A stretch of 64,000 bases of DNA from NCBI RefSeq assembly GCF_032397745.1, contig NZ_CP135921.1:4018501-4082500 (forward strand), in the 5' to 3' direction. Position numbers and translations under genes: made by a program. Below the pieces are notes generated by a model that had not been told where the DNA came from, searched no databases, and was given only the letters and a program-made list of their open reading frames with translations. This stretch comes from Bradyrhizobium prioriisuperbiae. GTDB taxonomy: Bacteria > Pseudomonadota > Alphaproteobacteria > Rhizobiales > Xanthobacteraceae. This document shows positions 33,555 through 44,200 of the stretch, piece after piece (within the stretch, counting starts at the first letter, position 1; the number at the start of each line of letters is the position of its first letter).

Positions 33555-35296
33555 CCGACACCGCGCTGACCGTCGCCCGCCCGCAGGAGCCGTTTCGCCG
33601 CCGGCTGATCCGCAGCCTGCTGTACGGACGCAAGGACCGCAGCGCCAAGGCGCGCGCCCGCGTTGGCCTGATCATCATTGCATTCACCGCGATTTATGCG
33701 GTGATCGGGGTGCGGCTGATGATGTTCGCCGTGGTCGGCGACGGTCACGGCGCGCGGCGTAGCGTGTCCGGCGACGCCACCGCCACCGCGCGCCCCGACA
33801 TCGTCGATCGCAACGGCGAAATCCTCGCCACCGACGTCAAGTCGCCGTCGCTGTTCGGCGAGCCGCGCCGCATCATCGACAAGGATGAGGCGATCGAACT
33901 GCTGACCGCGACACTGCCCGATCTCGACACCGCGGAAGTGCGGCAGCGGCTGAGCACCCGCAGAGGTTTTGTCTGGCTGAAGCGTGAAATCACCCCGCAG
34001 CAGCAGCAGGATATCCACAAGCTCGGCATTCCCGGCATCGGCTTCCTGCGCGAGAACAAGCGGGTCTATCCGAGCGGCCAGGAGGTCGCGCACCTCATCG
34101 GCCTGGTCAACATCGACAACCAGGGCATTGCCGGCATCGAGAAGTGGTTGGACAACAACGGCCTTGCGGATCTGCATCGCGCCGGCTTCGCCACCGATCG
34201 CCAGCAGGAGCCGGTCGAACTGTCGGTCGACCTGCGTGTCGAGCATGCGCTGCGCGACGAACTGATGAAGGCCAAGGAGAAATTCCGCGCCAAGGCGGCC
34301 TCCGGCCTCGTCACCAATGTCCGCACCGGTGAAATCGTGGCGATGGTCTCGCTGCCGGACTTCGATCCGAACAATCCGAAAGAGGCCAACGATCCCGATC
34401 GCATCAACCGGCTGACCACCGGCGTTTATGAAATGGGGTCGACCTTCAAGTCGTTCACGCTGGCGATGGCGCTGGATTCCGGCAAGATCAACCTGAATTC
34501 GATGTGGGATGCGCGCGGGAATCTGCACTACGGCAAATTCACGATCCACGACGCCCATCCGCTCGGGCGTTTCATCAACACTAAAGAAGTGTTCACCTTC
34601 TCGTCCAACATCGGCGCCGCGCGGATCGCGCTGGGTCAGGGCGTCGAGGCGCACAAGGCGTTCCTTGCCAAGATGGGCCAATTGACGCGGCTGCGCACCG
34701 AGCTGCCGGAGAGCGCGGCGCCGCTGGTGCCGCGGCGCTGGGGTGAGCTCAACACGGTGACCATCGCATTCGGCCAGGGCCTGTCGGTGGCGCCGCTGCA
34801 GGCGGTGATGGGCATCAACGCGCTGGTCAATGGCGGCTACCTGATTCCGCCGACGTTCCTGAAGCGCAGCGAAGCCGAAGCCAAGGCGATGGCCAAGAAG
34901 GTGGTCAAGACCGAGACCAGCGACAAGATGCGTTATCTGATGCGCCTCAACGCTGAAGTTGGTTCGGCAAGACAGGCCGACGTCAAAGGCTATTATGTCG
35001 GCGGCAAGACCGGCACGTCCGAAAAGGTCATCAACGGCCGTTATGCCAAGAAACGCGTGCTGAACTCCTTCACTGCGATCCTGCCGGCCGACAATCCGCA
35101 GTATCAAATTCTGATCATGCTGGACGAGCCGCAGGCGCTGCCGGAAACCCATGGCTTTATCACCTCGGGCTGGAACACGGTTCCGACCGGCGGCAAGGTG
35201 ATCGCGCGAATTGCGCCGCTTTTGGGCGTCGAGCCGCGGATGGATTTGCCGCCTGCGGACCGCCTTATTCTTGCGGCATCGAAGGAAAGCCGGTAA
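33551..35296 (+). CDS. ftsI: Septal peptidoglycan transpeptidase FtsI (PBP3)
   Basis: 581 residues. A short cytoplasmic stretch and one membrane helix ([22 protein letters not shown]) precede the pedestal domain ([22 protein letters not shown]). The transpeptidase domain has the nucleophile Ser in MGSTFKSFT, SxN as SSNIG, and KTGTS near residue 480. It cross-links septal peptidoglycan with FtsW. The GTG start has GGAGG ten bases upstream and overlaps ftsL. A longer upstream frame exists but would read through ftsL. Confidence 0.96.
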   Translation: MTDTALTVARPQEPFRRRLIRSLLYGRKDRSAKARARVGLIIIAFTAIYAVIGVRLMMFAVVGDGHGARRSVSGDATATARPDIVDRNGEILATDVKSPSLFGEPRRIIDKDEAIELLTATLPDLDTAEVRQRLSTRRGFVWLKREITPQQQQDIHKLGIPGIGFLRENKRVYPSGQEVAHLIGLVNIDNQGIAGIEKWLDNNGLADLHRAGFATDRQQEPVELSVDLRVEHALRDELMKAKEKFRAKAASGLVTNVRTGEIVAMVSLPDFDPNNPKEANDPDRINRLTTGVYEMGSTFKSFTLAMALDSGKINLNSMWDARGNLHYGKFTIHDAHPLGRFINTKEVFTFSSNIGAARIALGQGVEAHKAFLAKMGQLTRLRTELPESAAPLVPRRWGELNTVTIAFGQGLSVAPLQAVMGINALVNGGYLIPPTFLKRSEAEAKAMAKKVVKTETSDKMRYLMRLNAEVGSARQADVKGYYVGGKTGTSEKVINGRYAKKRVLNSFTAILPADNPQYQILIMLDEPQALPETHGFITSGWNTVPTGGKVIARIAPLLGVEPRMDLPPADRLILAASKESR

Positions 35297-35397
35297 GCGC
35301 AGACGCATTCCGCCGTCTCGCGGCCGGGCCTGACAACGGGCTCTTGAGAGCGGCCTGGGATACCGTGACACGATTTTGTGACGCGATTTTGCGACTT

Positions 35398-35432
35398 GGA
35401 CTCTCAGATCTGGAATTCAAGATCTGAAGTCC
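35398..35432. repeat. Inverted repeat between ftsI and murE
   Basis: GGACT + TCAGATCT and AGATCTGA + AGTCC pair around GGAATTCA, with one bulged base on the left arm. It sits in the 213-base ftsI-murE gap, which also has a direct repeat (TGACACGATTTTG, TGACGCGATTTTG) at about 35366-35391. It could be an attenuator or processing site inside the dcw transcript. Confidence 0.6.
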
Positions 35433-35509
35433 GTGACTGGATTTGCAGCAACGTTCTGGTGCCGGGTTTTCATGTGCTTGACATGTCGCGAACGAGAGAT
35501 GCCGTCACG

Positions 35510-36970
35510 ATGAGACTTCGTGATCTTCTTGGTGACGATGCCGCGCTCGACACGGAGACCGGCGCCATCGCGGTGTCGGGCCTCGCCCTGGACAGCCGAG
35601 CGGTCGCCAGCGGCGATGTGTTCTTTGCGTTGGCCGGGTCGAAGACCGACGGCACGCGCTTCATCGACCAGGCGGTGATCGCCGGTGCTGTGGCCGTGGT
35701 GGGCGATCAGCCGCCGCCGGCGATCTGCCTCGTGCCGTATATCGAGGTCGCCAATGCCCGCCGAGCGCTGGCGCTGGCCGCGGCGCGGTTGTACCTGCGC
35801 CAGCCGGGCACCATCGCCGCGGTGACCGGCACCAGCGGCAAGACATCGGTTGCGGCTTTCACGCGCCAGATCTGGCAGATCCTCGGCTTTGCATCCGCCT
35901 CCATCGGCACCATCGGTCTCGTCGCGCCCTCGCGCACGATCTATGGCTCGCTGACCACACCGGATCCGATCGCGCTGCATCGCTCGCTGGATGAGTTGGC
36001 CGGCGAGGGTGTCACGCATCTGGCGTTCGAAGCCTCGTCCCACGGCCTCGACCAGTTCAGGCTTGACGGCGTGCGCGTCAGCGCCGGCGCCTTCACCAAT
36101 CTGTCGCGCGACCACATGGATTATCATCCGAGCGTCGAGCACTATCTCGCGGCGAAGCTGCGGCTGTTCCGCGATCTGGTGGCCGCCGACGGCGCCGCGG
36201 TGATTTCCGCCGACCATGATCATTCGCAGGCGGTGATCGATGTGGCGCGGGCGCGCGGGCTTCGGGTGCTGACCGTCGGGCGCAACGGTGACGACAAGGG
36301 CGGCGGCATTCGCCTTGTCGATGCGACGATCGACGGGTTCGGGCAGAAGCTGACGCTCGCCTATGGCGGCAAGACCCGCTCGCTGCGGCTGCCGCTGGTC
36401 GGCGAATTCCAGATCGAGAACGCGCTGGTCGCTGCGGGCCTCGTGATCGGCACCGGTGGTGCCGTGGAGCGGACGTTTGCGGCGCTGGAACAGCTCGAAG
36501 GCGCCAAGGGGCGGCTCGAATTGGTCGGTGAGCGCCGGGGCGCGCCGGTGTTCATCGATTATGCCCACAAGCCCGACGCGCTGGAAAAGGCGCTGGTCGC
36601 GCTGCGGCCTTATGCCCGGCGGCGGCTGGTGGTGGTGTTCGGCGCCGGCGGCGATCGCGACGCGGGCAAGCGTCCGCTGATGGGCGAGATTGCTTCGCGT
36701 TTTGCCGATACCGTGATCGTCACCGACGACAATCCGCGCAGCGAAGATCCTGCCACGATCCGTGCCGCGATTTTGGCTGCGGCCACGGGTGCCCGCGAGA
36801 TCGGCGATCGCGCGGAGGCCATCCGTGTTGGGGTTGCGGGGCTCGAGGCCGGTGACGTGCTCGTGATTGCCGGCAAGGGCCATGAAACCGGACAGATCGT
36901 CGGCGAGCGGGTATTGCCGTTCAGCGATCACGATGCGGCGCGCGCCGCGCTTGCGGAGACTGCGAGATGA
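35510..36970 (+). CDS. murE: UDP-MurNAc-L-Ala-D-Glu:meso-diaminopimelate ligase
   Basis: 486 residues. It adds meso-diaminopimelate to UDP-MurNAc-dipeptide with ATP. Visible are LALDSRAVASGDVFFAL, the ATP loop VTGTSGKTSVAAF, TTPDPIALH, EASSHGLDQFRL, and the mDAP-specific motif DNPRSEDP. FIDYAHKPDAL and GAGGDRDAGKR are also typical. The ATG at 35510 is chosen over an open frame back to 35378 because family sequence begins at MRLRDLL. The stop overlaps murF by ATGA. Confidence 0.96.
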   Translation: MRLRDLLGDDAALDTETGAIAVSGLALDSRAVASGDVFFALAGSKTDGTRFIDQAVIAGAVAVVGDQPPPAICLVPYIEVANARRALALAAARLYLRQPGTIAAVTGTSGKTSVAAFTRQIWQILGFASASIGTIGLVAPSRTIYGSLTTPDPIALHRSLDELAGEGVTHLAFEASSHGLDQFRLDGVRVSAGAFTNLSRDHMDYHPSVEHYLAAKLRLFRDLVAADGAAVISADHDHSQAVIDVARARGLRVLTVGRNGDDKGGGIRLVDATIDGFGQKLTLAYGGKTRSLRLPLVGEFQIENALVAAGLVIGTGGAVERTFAALEQLEGAKGRLELVGERRGAPVFIDYAHKPDALEKALVALRPYARRRLVVVFGAGGDRDAGKRPLMGEIASRFADTVIVTDDNPRSEDPATIRAAILAAATGAREIGDRAEAIRVGVAGLEAGDVLVIAGKGHETGQIVGERVLPFSDHDAARAALAETAR

Positions 36971-38424
36971 GTGCGGAGCCGTTGTGGACCCTCGCCGCCA
37001 TGGCGGACGCGATGCGCGCCGCGCGCAGCGGCGCGTTGCCCGCCGTCGTCACCGGCATCTCGATCGACAGCCGCACCGTCGCGCCGGGCGAGGCTTATTT
37101 TGCCATCAAGGGCGATGTGCATGACGGGCACGCTTTCGTCGAAGCCGCCCTGAAGAATGGCGCGGCGTTGGCCGTGATCGCGGATTCGCACCGCAGCAAA
37201 TTTTCCGGCGATGCGCCGCTGCTGGTGGTGCCGGACGTGCTCGCAGCACTTGGCGATCTCGGCATCGCGGCGCGGGCGCGCTTGAACGGCCGGGTGATCG
37301 CCGTCACCGGCTCGGTCGGCAAGACCTCGACCAAGGAGGCGCTGCGGCGCGTGCTCGGTGCGCAGGGCAAGACCCATGCGGCGGTGGCCTCCTTCAACAA
37401 TCACTGGGGCGTGCCGCTGACACTGGCGCGCTGTCCGGCCGACGTCGCCTATGGTGTGTTCGAGATCGGCATGAACCATGCCGGCGAGATCGAGCCGCTG
37501 GTGAAAATGGTGCGGCCGCATGTGGCCGTCATCACCACCGTCGAACCGGTGCATCTGGAATTCTTCTCAGGCATCGAGGCGATCGCCGATGCCAAGGCGG
37601 AGATTTTCTTAGGCCTGGAGCACGGTGGCGCCGTGGTGCTGAATCGGGACAATTCGCAATTCAAGCGCCTGCAAAAGGCGGCGGAGAAGCGCGGCATCAA
37701 ACGTATCGTCTCGTTCGGCACCGACAAGAAAGCCGATGCGCGGCTGCTGGATGTCTCGCTGCACGCGGATTGTTCGGCGGTGCATGCCGATATTCTCGAT
37801 CACGACATCACCTACAAGATCGGAATGCCGGGCCGGCACATGGCGATGAATTCGCTGGCGGTGCTTGCGGCTGTGTCGCTGGCCGGCGCGGATCTGGTCG
37901 CCGCGGCGCTGTCGCTTGCCGGGATGCAGGCGGCCACCGGCCGCGGCGCGCGGCAGACGCTGGAATTGCCGCAGGGCACCGCGGCCCTGATCGATGAGAG
38001 CTACAACGCCAATCCGGCCTCGATGGCGGCGGCGCTGAATGTGCTGGGACAGGCCCTGGTCGGCCCGCGCGGGCGGCGCATCGCGGTGCTCGGTGACATG
38101 CTCGAACTCGGGCCGACCGGCGCGGAGCTGCATCGGGGGCTGACTGATGCGGTGACCGCCAACAAGATCGACCAGGTATTTTGTTGCGGCCCCCTGATGC
38201 GAAATCTGTGGGATGCCCTTCCATCGACGCGCCGGGGCGGCTATGCCGACAGCTCCGCGGCGCTCGCGGGCGAGGTGGCGGCGGCGCTGCGCAGCGGCGA
38301 TGTCGTCATGGTCAAGGGCTCGCTTGGTTCCAAGATGAAGATCATTGTCACGGCGCTGGTCAAGCGCTTTCCCGGCAATGCCGCGTTCGATGACGTTCGT
38401 GTGCAGGGCGATCCGGCGGTGTAA
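36967..38424 (+). CDS. murF: UDP-MurNAc-tripeptide:D-Ala-D-Ala ligase
   Basis: 485 residues. It attaches D-Ala-D-Ala to complete the pentapeptide. Motifs: GISIDSRTVAPGEAYFAIKG, ATP loop AVTGSVGKTSTKEAL, FNNHWGVPLTLAR, EIGMNHAGEIEPL, DESYNANPASM and VLGDMLELG. It begins within the murE stop (ATGA) and mraY follows after ten bases. Full length for the family. Confidence 0.97.
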   Translation: MSAEPLWTLAAMADAMRAARSGALPAVVTGISIDSRTVAPGEAYFAIKGDVHDGHAFVEAALKNGAALAVIADSHRSKFSGDAPLLVVPDVLAALGDLGIAARARLNGRVIAVTGSVGKTSTKEALRRVLGAQGKTHAAVASFNNHWGVPLTLARCPADVAYGVFEIGMNHAGEIEPLVKMVRPHVAVITTVEPVHLEFFSGIEAIADAKAEIFLGLEHGGAVVLNRDNSQFKRLQKAAEKRGIKRIVSFGTDKKADARLLDVSLHADCSAVHADILDHDITYKIGMPGRHMAMNSLAVLAAVSLAGADLVAAALSLAGMQAATGRGARQTLELPQGTAALIDESYNANPASMAAALNVLGQALVGPRGRRIAVLGDMLELGPTGAELHRGLTDAVTANKIDQVFCCGPLMRNLWDALPSTRRGGYADSSAALAGEVAAALRSGDVVMVKGSLGSKMKIIVTALVKRFPGNAAFDDVRVQGDPAV

Positions 38425-38434
38425 GGCGGTTTGA

Positions 38435-39517
<1,083 letters not shown>

Positions 39518-39585
39518 GCTCTTGCCCGGATGGGCTTTGGCTCGGCTCTGGGCTAAACAGGCTTTTTGCAGGCTCAGGTGAAATC

Positions 39586-40986
39586 GTGATCCCTGTTACC
39601 AGTTTTGCGGGCCGCACCGTTGCTGTGTTCGGATTGGGCGGCTCGGGGCTGGCGAGCTGCCATGCTCTGAAGGCTGGCGGTGCCGAGGTCATCGCCAGCG
39701 ACGACGATGCGGGCAAGCTTGCGGAAGCCGCCAAGGCGGGCTTCATGACCGCCGACCTGCGCACGGTGTCGTGGTCGAATATCGCCGCGCTGGTGCTGAC
39801 GCCCGGCGTGCCGCTGACCCATCCGGTGCCGCACTGGAGCGTGCTGCTGGCCAAGCAGGCCAACGTGCCCGTGATCGGCGATATCGAATTGTTCTGCCGC
39901 GAGCGGCGTCGCCATGCGCCGAGTGCGCCGTTTGTCGCCATCACCGGCACCAACGGCAAGTCGACCACCACGGCCCTGATCGCGCATTTGATGAAGGTCG
40001 CCGGCCATGACGTGCAGATGGGCGGCAACATCGGCACCGCGATCCTGTCGCTGGAGCCGCCGCGGCTCGGCCGCGTCCATGTCATCGAGATGTCGTCCTA
40101 CCAGATCGATCTTGCGCCCTCGCTCGATCCGCTGGTCGGCATCCTGCTCAATGTCAGCGAGGATCACCTCGATCGTCACGGCACCATCGATCACTATGCC
40201 GCGGTGAAGGAGCGGCTGGTGGCCGGCGTGCAGCGCGGCGGCACCGCGATCATCGGTGTCGACGACCACTGGAGCCAGGCGGCGGCGGATCGCGTCGAGC
40301 AGGGCGGCAAGCATGTGGTGCGCATCTCCGTGAAGCGCCCGCTGGCCGATGGCGTCTATGCCGATCACGAAAGCCTGCTGCGCACATCCGGCGGCGCCCG
40401 CACCGAGATCGCGCGAATTGGCGGCATCGGCTCGCTGCGCGGACTGCACAATGCGCAGAACGCGGCGTGCGCGGCGGCTGCGGCGCTGGCGCTCGGAGTA
40501 TCATTTCCAGTGCTGCAGGAGGGATTGCGCAGCTTTCCCGGCCTTGCGCACCGCATGGAGCAGATCGGCCGCCGCGACAAGGTGCTGTTCATCAACGATT
40601 CCAAAGGCACCAACGCGGACGCCGCGGCGCGGGCGCTGGCATCGTTTGACGACATCTTCTGGATCGCCGGCGGCAAGCCGAAGAGCGGCGGCATCGAAAG
40701 CCTGCGCGAATTTTTCCCGCGTGTCCGCAAGGCTTATCTGATCGGCGAGGCGGCCGGCGAGTTCGCAGGCACGCTTGGCGCCGAGGTGGCGCACGAGATC
40801 AGCGGCACGCTCGATGTCGCCGTCGGCCAGGCCGCGCGTGATGCGGAGGCGTCAGGCCTCGCACAGCCGATCGTATTGCTGTCTCCCGCCTGCGCGTCGT
40901 TCGACCAGTACCGCAATTTCGAACTCCGCGGACAGCACTTCCGCGAGCTGGTGCTGGCACTGGGCGGTGTGGTGCCGGTGGTTTAG
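39586..40986 (+). CDS. murD: UDP-MurNAc-L-alanine:D-glutamate ligase
   Basis: 466 residues. It adds D-Glu to UDP-MurNAc-L-Ala. Visible: [25 protein letters not shown], the ATP loop [58 protein letters not shown] and [12 protein letters not shown]. It starts with GTG, with AGGTGA just upstream. The next dcw gene, ftsW, is almost 800 bases away because a minus-strand gene and a repeat are inserted between them. Confidence 0.97.
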   Translation: MIPVTSFAGRTVAVFGLGGSGLASCHALKAGGAEVIASDDDAGKLAEAAKAGFMTADLRTVSWSNIAALVLTPGVPLTHPVPHWSVLLAKQANVPVIGDIELFCRERRRHAPSAPFVAITGTNGKSTTTALIAHLMKVAGHDVQMGGNIGTAILSLEPPRLGRVHVIEMSSYQIDLAPSLDPLVGILLNVSEDHLDRHGTIDHYAAVKERLVAGVQRGGTAIIGVDDHWSQAAADRVEQGGKHVVRISVKRPLADGVYADHESLLRTSGGARTEIARIGGIGSLRGLHNAQNAACAAAAALALGVSFPVLQEGLRSFPGLAHRMEQIGRRDKVLFINDSKGTNADAAARALASFDDIFWIAGGKPKSGGIESLREFFPRVRKAYLIGEAAGEFAGTLGAEVAHEISGTLDVAVGQAARDAEASGLAQPIVLLSPACASFDQYRNFELRGQHFRELVLALGGVVPVV

Positions 40987-41003
40987 CGGCCTAGGCTTTC
41001 GAC

Positions 41004-41089
41004 CGTAGCCCGGGCGAGCGAAGCGACCCCGGGGGGCCAGATGCACCGTCGTTCCCGGATATCGCGCTTGCGCGCTCATCCGGGCTACG
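41004..41089. repeat. Dispersed intergenic repeat, family B, copy 2
   Basis: It shares the ends CGTAGCCCG and ATCCGGGCTACGA and the inner GGATATCGCGCTTGCGCGCT with copy 1 at 20637-20722. It lies between the convergent murD and GFA genes. Confidence 0.8.
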
Positions 41090-41114
41090 AGGCATCCGTC
41101 TTTTAGTTGCGCTA

Positions 41115-41537
41115 CTACTCCGGAACCGCCTCTCCCGATCCCCCCAGCTCCGCCGGAAAATCCTTCAACTTCGGCAGGCCGTCCTTCATCGGCAGCACCG
41201 TCTCGGAATAGTTGACGTGAACGCCGGGCGTAAACGTCAGGCTCGGGATGGTCGCTGCGAACACGTCGATAAGGCCGAGGGGCGGGTGAGTGGTCATCAG
41301 ATGCCCGCCGCACTTCTTGCAGAACTGGCGCTGGCTGACCGGGGTCTTCTGGAACATGCCGACGTGTTCGGCGCCCGAGGTGATCTGCACCGCTTCCGGC
41401 TTCCACAAGGTGAAGGCGTTGACCGGTCCGCCGGACCACGAGCGGCAGGACCGGCAATGGCAATAGCCCATGCCTTCCGGCGATCCCTCGACTTTCAGTT
41501 CGACTGCGCCGCAAAAACAACTTCCAACATGGGTCAT
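41115..41537 (-). CDS. GFA family (glutathione-dependent formaldehyde-activating-like) zinc protein
   Basis: 140 residues. The zinc ligands appear in GSCFCGAVELKVEG, GYCHCRSCRSWSG and FCKKCGGHL, the usual CxC, CxxC and CxxC layout of the GFA fold. Most members have no proven function; the name comes from a formaldehyde-glutathione enzyme that is not typical. The ATG at 41537 has AAGAGGAA upstream. It is on the minus strand inside the otherwise plus-strand dcw cluster, so it is an insertion. Confidence 0.88.
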   Translation of the reverse strand: MTHVGSCFCGAVELKVEGSPEGMGYCHCRSCRSWSGGPVNAFTLWKPEAVQITSGAEHVGMFQKTPVSQRQFCKKCGGHLMTTHPPLGLIDVFAATIPSLTFTPGVHVNYSETVLPMKDGLPKLKDFPAELGGSGEAVPE

Positions 41538-41779
41538 GGTGTTCCTCTTAATGTTTTGGTCTTGGCCCGCCTGCAGGTGCACACGAGCAGATCCAGCGTC
41601 AGGTGATCCGGGTCTTCGTTCAAGTCCTTATTCACGCTCTTGTTAGCCAACCCGGCCCGGCGCCGCGCCCTGCGATCAGGGGATCAAACCGCTTTCTCTG
41701 CAAATGTTTCCAATTTCTTAATGGTCTGGAAACCATGTTGGGGGACCAATGGAAGCGGTTTTTCGGCCAGGGATTAGCC

Positions 41780-42931
41780 ATGATTTCTCGTGAACAGCGC
41801 ACCCCGTTGAGCGAATGGTGGTGGACGGTGGATCGCCTGCTGCTGGCGGCGATGTTTGCGCTGATGCTGGCCGGGATCATCCTGTCGCTGGCGGCCAGCC
41901 CGCCGGTGGCGGTGCGCATCGGGCTCGATCCGTTCCACTTCTTCAACCGTCATGTCATTTTCCTGCTGCCGTCCTTCATGGTGATGATCGCGGTCTCGTT
42001 CCTGTCGCCGCGCCAGATCCGACGCGCCGCCTTGATCGTGTTCGCCATCAGTGTCGTGCTGATCGTGGCGACGCTGCTGTTCGGGGCCGAGGTGAAGGGC
42101 GCCCGGCGCTGGATCACCATCCTCGGCCTCAACATCCAGGCCTCGGAAGCGGCGAAGCCGTCGTTCGTGGTGCTGGTGGCGTGGCTGTTTTCGGAATCCG
42201 CGCGGCGGCCGGAAATGCCGGCGACCTCTATGGCGCTGGCGCTGCTGCTGACACTGGTGACGCTGCTGGTGGCTGAGCCCGATTTCGGCCAGACCATACT
42301 GATCCTGATGGTATGGGGCGCGCTGTTCTTCATCGCCGGCATGCGCATCATCTGGGTATTCGGCCTCGCCGGTGCCGCCGCCGCCGGCCTGTTCGCCGCC
42401 TACATGTTCGTGCCGCACGTCGCCGGCCGCATCAAACGCTTCATGGATCCGGCGTCCGGCGACACCTTCCAGGTCGATATGGCGACCGAGTCCTTCAGCC
42501 ACGGCGGCTGGTTCGGGCAGGGGCCGGGCGAGGGCACGGTGAAACGCATCCTGCCCGACAGCCACACCGACTTCGTGTTTGCGGTGGCGGCGGAGGAGTT
42601 CGGCATCATCCTGTGCCTGATCCTGTTGTCGCTGTTCGCCTTCATCGTGATCCGCACCCTATCGCGCGCCTATGCCAGCGAAGACCTGTTCGCGCGGTTC
42701 GCGGCCTCCGGCCTTGCGATCCTGTTCGGCGTGCAGGCCTCGATCAACATGGCGGTCAATTTGCACCTGATCCCGGCCAAGGGAATGACGCTGCCGTTCA
42801 TCTCCTATGGTGGCTCGTCGATGATCTCGCTGGCCTATGGCGTCGGCATGATGCTGGCGCTGACGCGGCTGCGGCCGAGCATCGAGGTGCAGTCGGTGGG
42901 CGATGCTTATGACGCGCGCCAGTACGCCTGA
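41780..42931 (+). CDS. ftsW: Septal peptidoglycan glycosyltransferase FtsW
   Basis: 383 residues with ten membrane helices of the SEDS family. It polymerises lipid II at the septum with FtsI. Family blocks: KGARRWI, IQASEAAKPSFVV, AEPDFGQTILI, SHGGWFGQGPGEG, SHTDFVFAVAAEEFG and GMTLPFISYGGSSM. The ATG at 41780 has AGGGAT upstream. Because of the insertion it must have its own promoter. The 41538-41779 gap holds an AT-richer segment and the pair AAACCGCTT/AAGCGGTTT, but no clear promoter. Confidence 0.96.
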   Translation: MISREQRTPLSEWWWTVDRLLLAAMFALMLAGIILSLAASPPVAVRIGLDPFHFFNRHVIFLLPSFMVMIAVSFLSPRQIRRAALIVFAISVVLIVATLLFGAEVKGARRWITILGLNIQASEAAKPSFVVLVAWLFSESARRPEMPATSMALALLLTLVTLLVAEPDFGQTILILMVWGALFFIAGMRIIWVFGLAGAAAAGLFAAYMFVPHVAGRIKRFMDPASGDTFQVDMATESFSHGGWFGQGPGEGTVKRILPDSHTDFVFAVAAEEFGIILCLILLSLFAFIVIRTLSRAYASEDLFARFAASGLAILFGVQASINMAVNLHLIPAKGMTLPFISYGGSSMISLAYGVGMMLALTRLRPSIEVQSVGDAYDARQYA

Positions 42932-42996
42932 CCTGGGCGCAGCGCTGAGCGCTTTGCCGGTTGTGTTTGTCTCCGGATCTTGCTCTATCCCGAGCC

Positions 42997-44097
42997 ATGA
43001 CTGACGCGCCCCTGATCATCCTTGCCGCCGGTGGCACCGGCGGCCACCTGTTTCCCGCCGAAGCGCTGGGCACCGAGCTGTTGAAGCGCGGCCTGCGGGT
43101 GCGGCTTGTCACCGATGCGCGCGCGGTGCGCTACAGCGGGCTGTTCACGCCTGAGATGACCGACGTGGTGCCGAGCGAAACCGTGCGCAGCCGCTCGCCG
43201 CTGTCGCTGGCGAAAACCGGCGTGCTGCTCGCCACCGGTACAATGATCGCGTTCAATCTGATGCGTCGGCTGAAACCCGCCGCGGTGATCGGCTTCGGCG
43301 GTTATCCGACGCTGCCGCCGCTGATCGCGGCACGGCTCGCCGGCCGGCCCAGCATCATCCATGACGCCAATGCGGTGATGGGCCGCGCCAACAAGTTCCT
43401 GTCCGGCCGGGTCACCGCGATCGCTACCTCGCTGCCCGGCGTGCTCGACCATGCGCCGGCACTGGCTGCTAAAACAACCGTCACCGGCACGCCGATGCGT
43501 CCGGCGATTCTTTCAGCCGCCGGCATGGCGTTCGTGCCGCCGGATGTAGACGGCGCGCTGCGCCTGCTGGTGGTCGGCGGCAGCCAGGGCGCGCGGGTGA
43601 TGGCGGATATCGTCCCTCCGGCGATCGAGCGGCTTGAAGCCGCGTTGTGGCGCCGTCTCGTGCTGGTGCAGCAGGTGCGCCAGGAAGATATGGCGCGGGT
43701 GCGCGCGGTGTATGACCGGCTCAAGATCAATGCCGACCTGCAGCCGTTCTTCAGCGATCTGCCGGCGCGGCTGGCGTCCAGCCATCTGGTGATCTCGCGC
43801 TCCGGTGCCGGCACAGTGGCCGAACTCGCCGCCATCGGACGTCCCTCGATCCTGGTGCCGCTGCCCGGTGCGATCGATCAGGATCAGTTCGCCAATGCCG
43901 GCGTGCTCCAGCGCGTCGATGGCGCGATCCGCATCGTGCAGTCCGATTTCACGCCGGACCGGCTGGCCACGGAAATCTCGTCGCTCGCGGCCGCGCCGCT
44001 GCGGCTGACCACGATGGCCACGCGCGCCCGCTCGGCAGGCACCCTCGATGCCGCGCAGCGGCTTGCGGACCTGGTGATGAAGGTGGCGGGGATTTAA
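42997..44097 (+). CDS. murG: Lipid II synthase (UDP-GlcNAc transferase)
   Basis: 366 residues of the GT-B fold. It adds GlcNAc to lipid I at the membrane's inner face. Visible: LAAGGTGGHLFPAEAL, VIGFGGYPTLPPLIAA, IIHDANAVMGRANKFL, LVVGGSQGARV, SRSGAGTVAELAAIGRPSILVPLPGAIDQDQFANA. The ATG at 42997 is used; its ribosome site is weak. In relatives murC would follow directly, but here it is about 7.4 kb away. Confidence 0.96.
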   Translation: MTDAPLIILAAGGTGGHLFPAEALGTELLKRGLRVRLVTDARAVRYSGLFTPEMTDVVPSETVRSRSPLSLAKTGVLLATGTMIAFNLMRRLKPAAVIGFGGYPTLPPLIAARLAGRPSIIHDANAVMGRANKFLSGRVTAIATSLPGVLDHAPALAAKTTVTGTPMRPAILSAAGMAFVPPDVDGALRLLVVGGSQGARVMADIVPPAIERLEAALWRRLVLVQQVRQEDMARVRAVYDRLKINADLQPFFSDLPARLASSHLVISRSGAGTVAELAAIGRPSILVPLPGAIDQDQFANAGVLQRVDGAIRIVQSDFTPDRLATEISSLAAAPLRLTTMATRARSAGTLDAAQRLADLVMKVAGI

Positions 44098-44200
44098 CCG
44101 CCAACCTGACCATCCGGCGGCGCTTTGGCCCGCGTCAAGTCTGCCAATTGTCGTTGCAACGCCTTATATAGTCGGCTCGGATTTCAGAAAGTTGGGATCG

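Noticed and set aside
33227..35371. 714-codon open frame antisense to ftsI
   Set aside because: Mirror of a highly biased coding frame; the sense strand carries all FtsI motifs.
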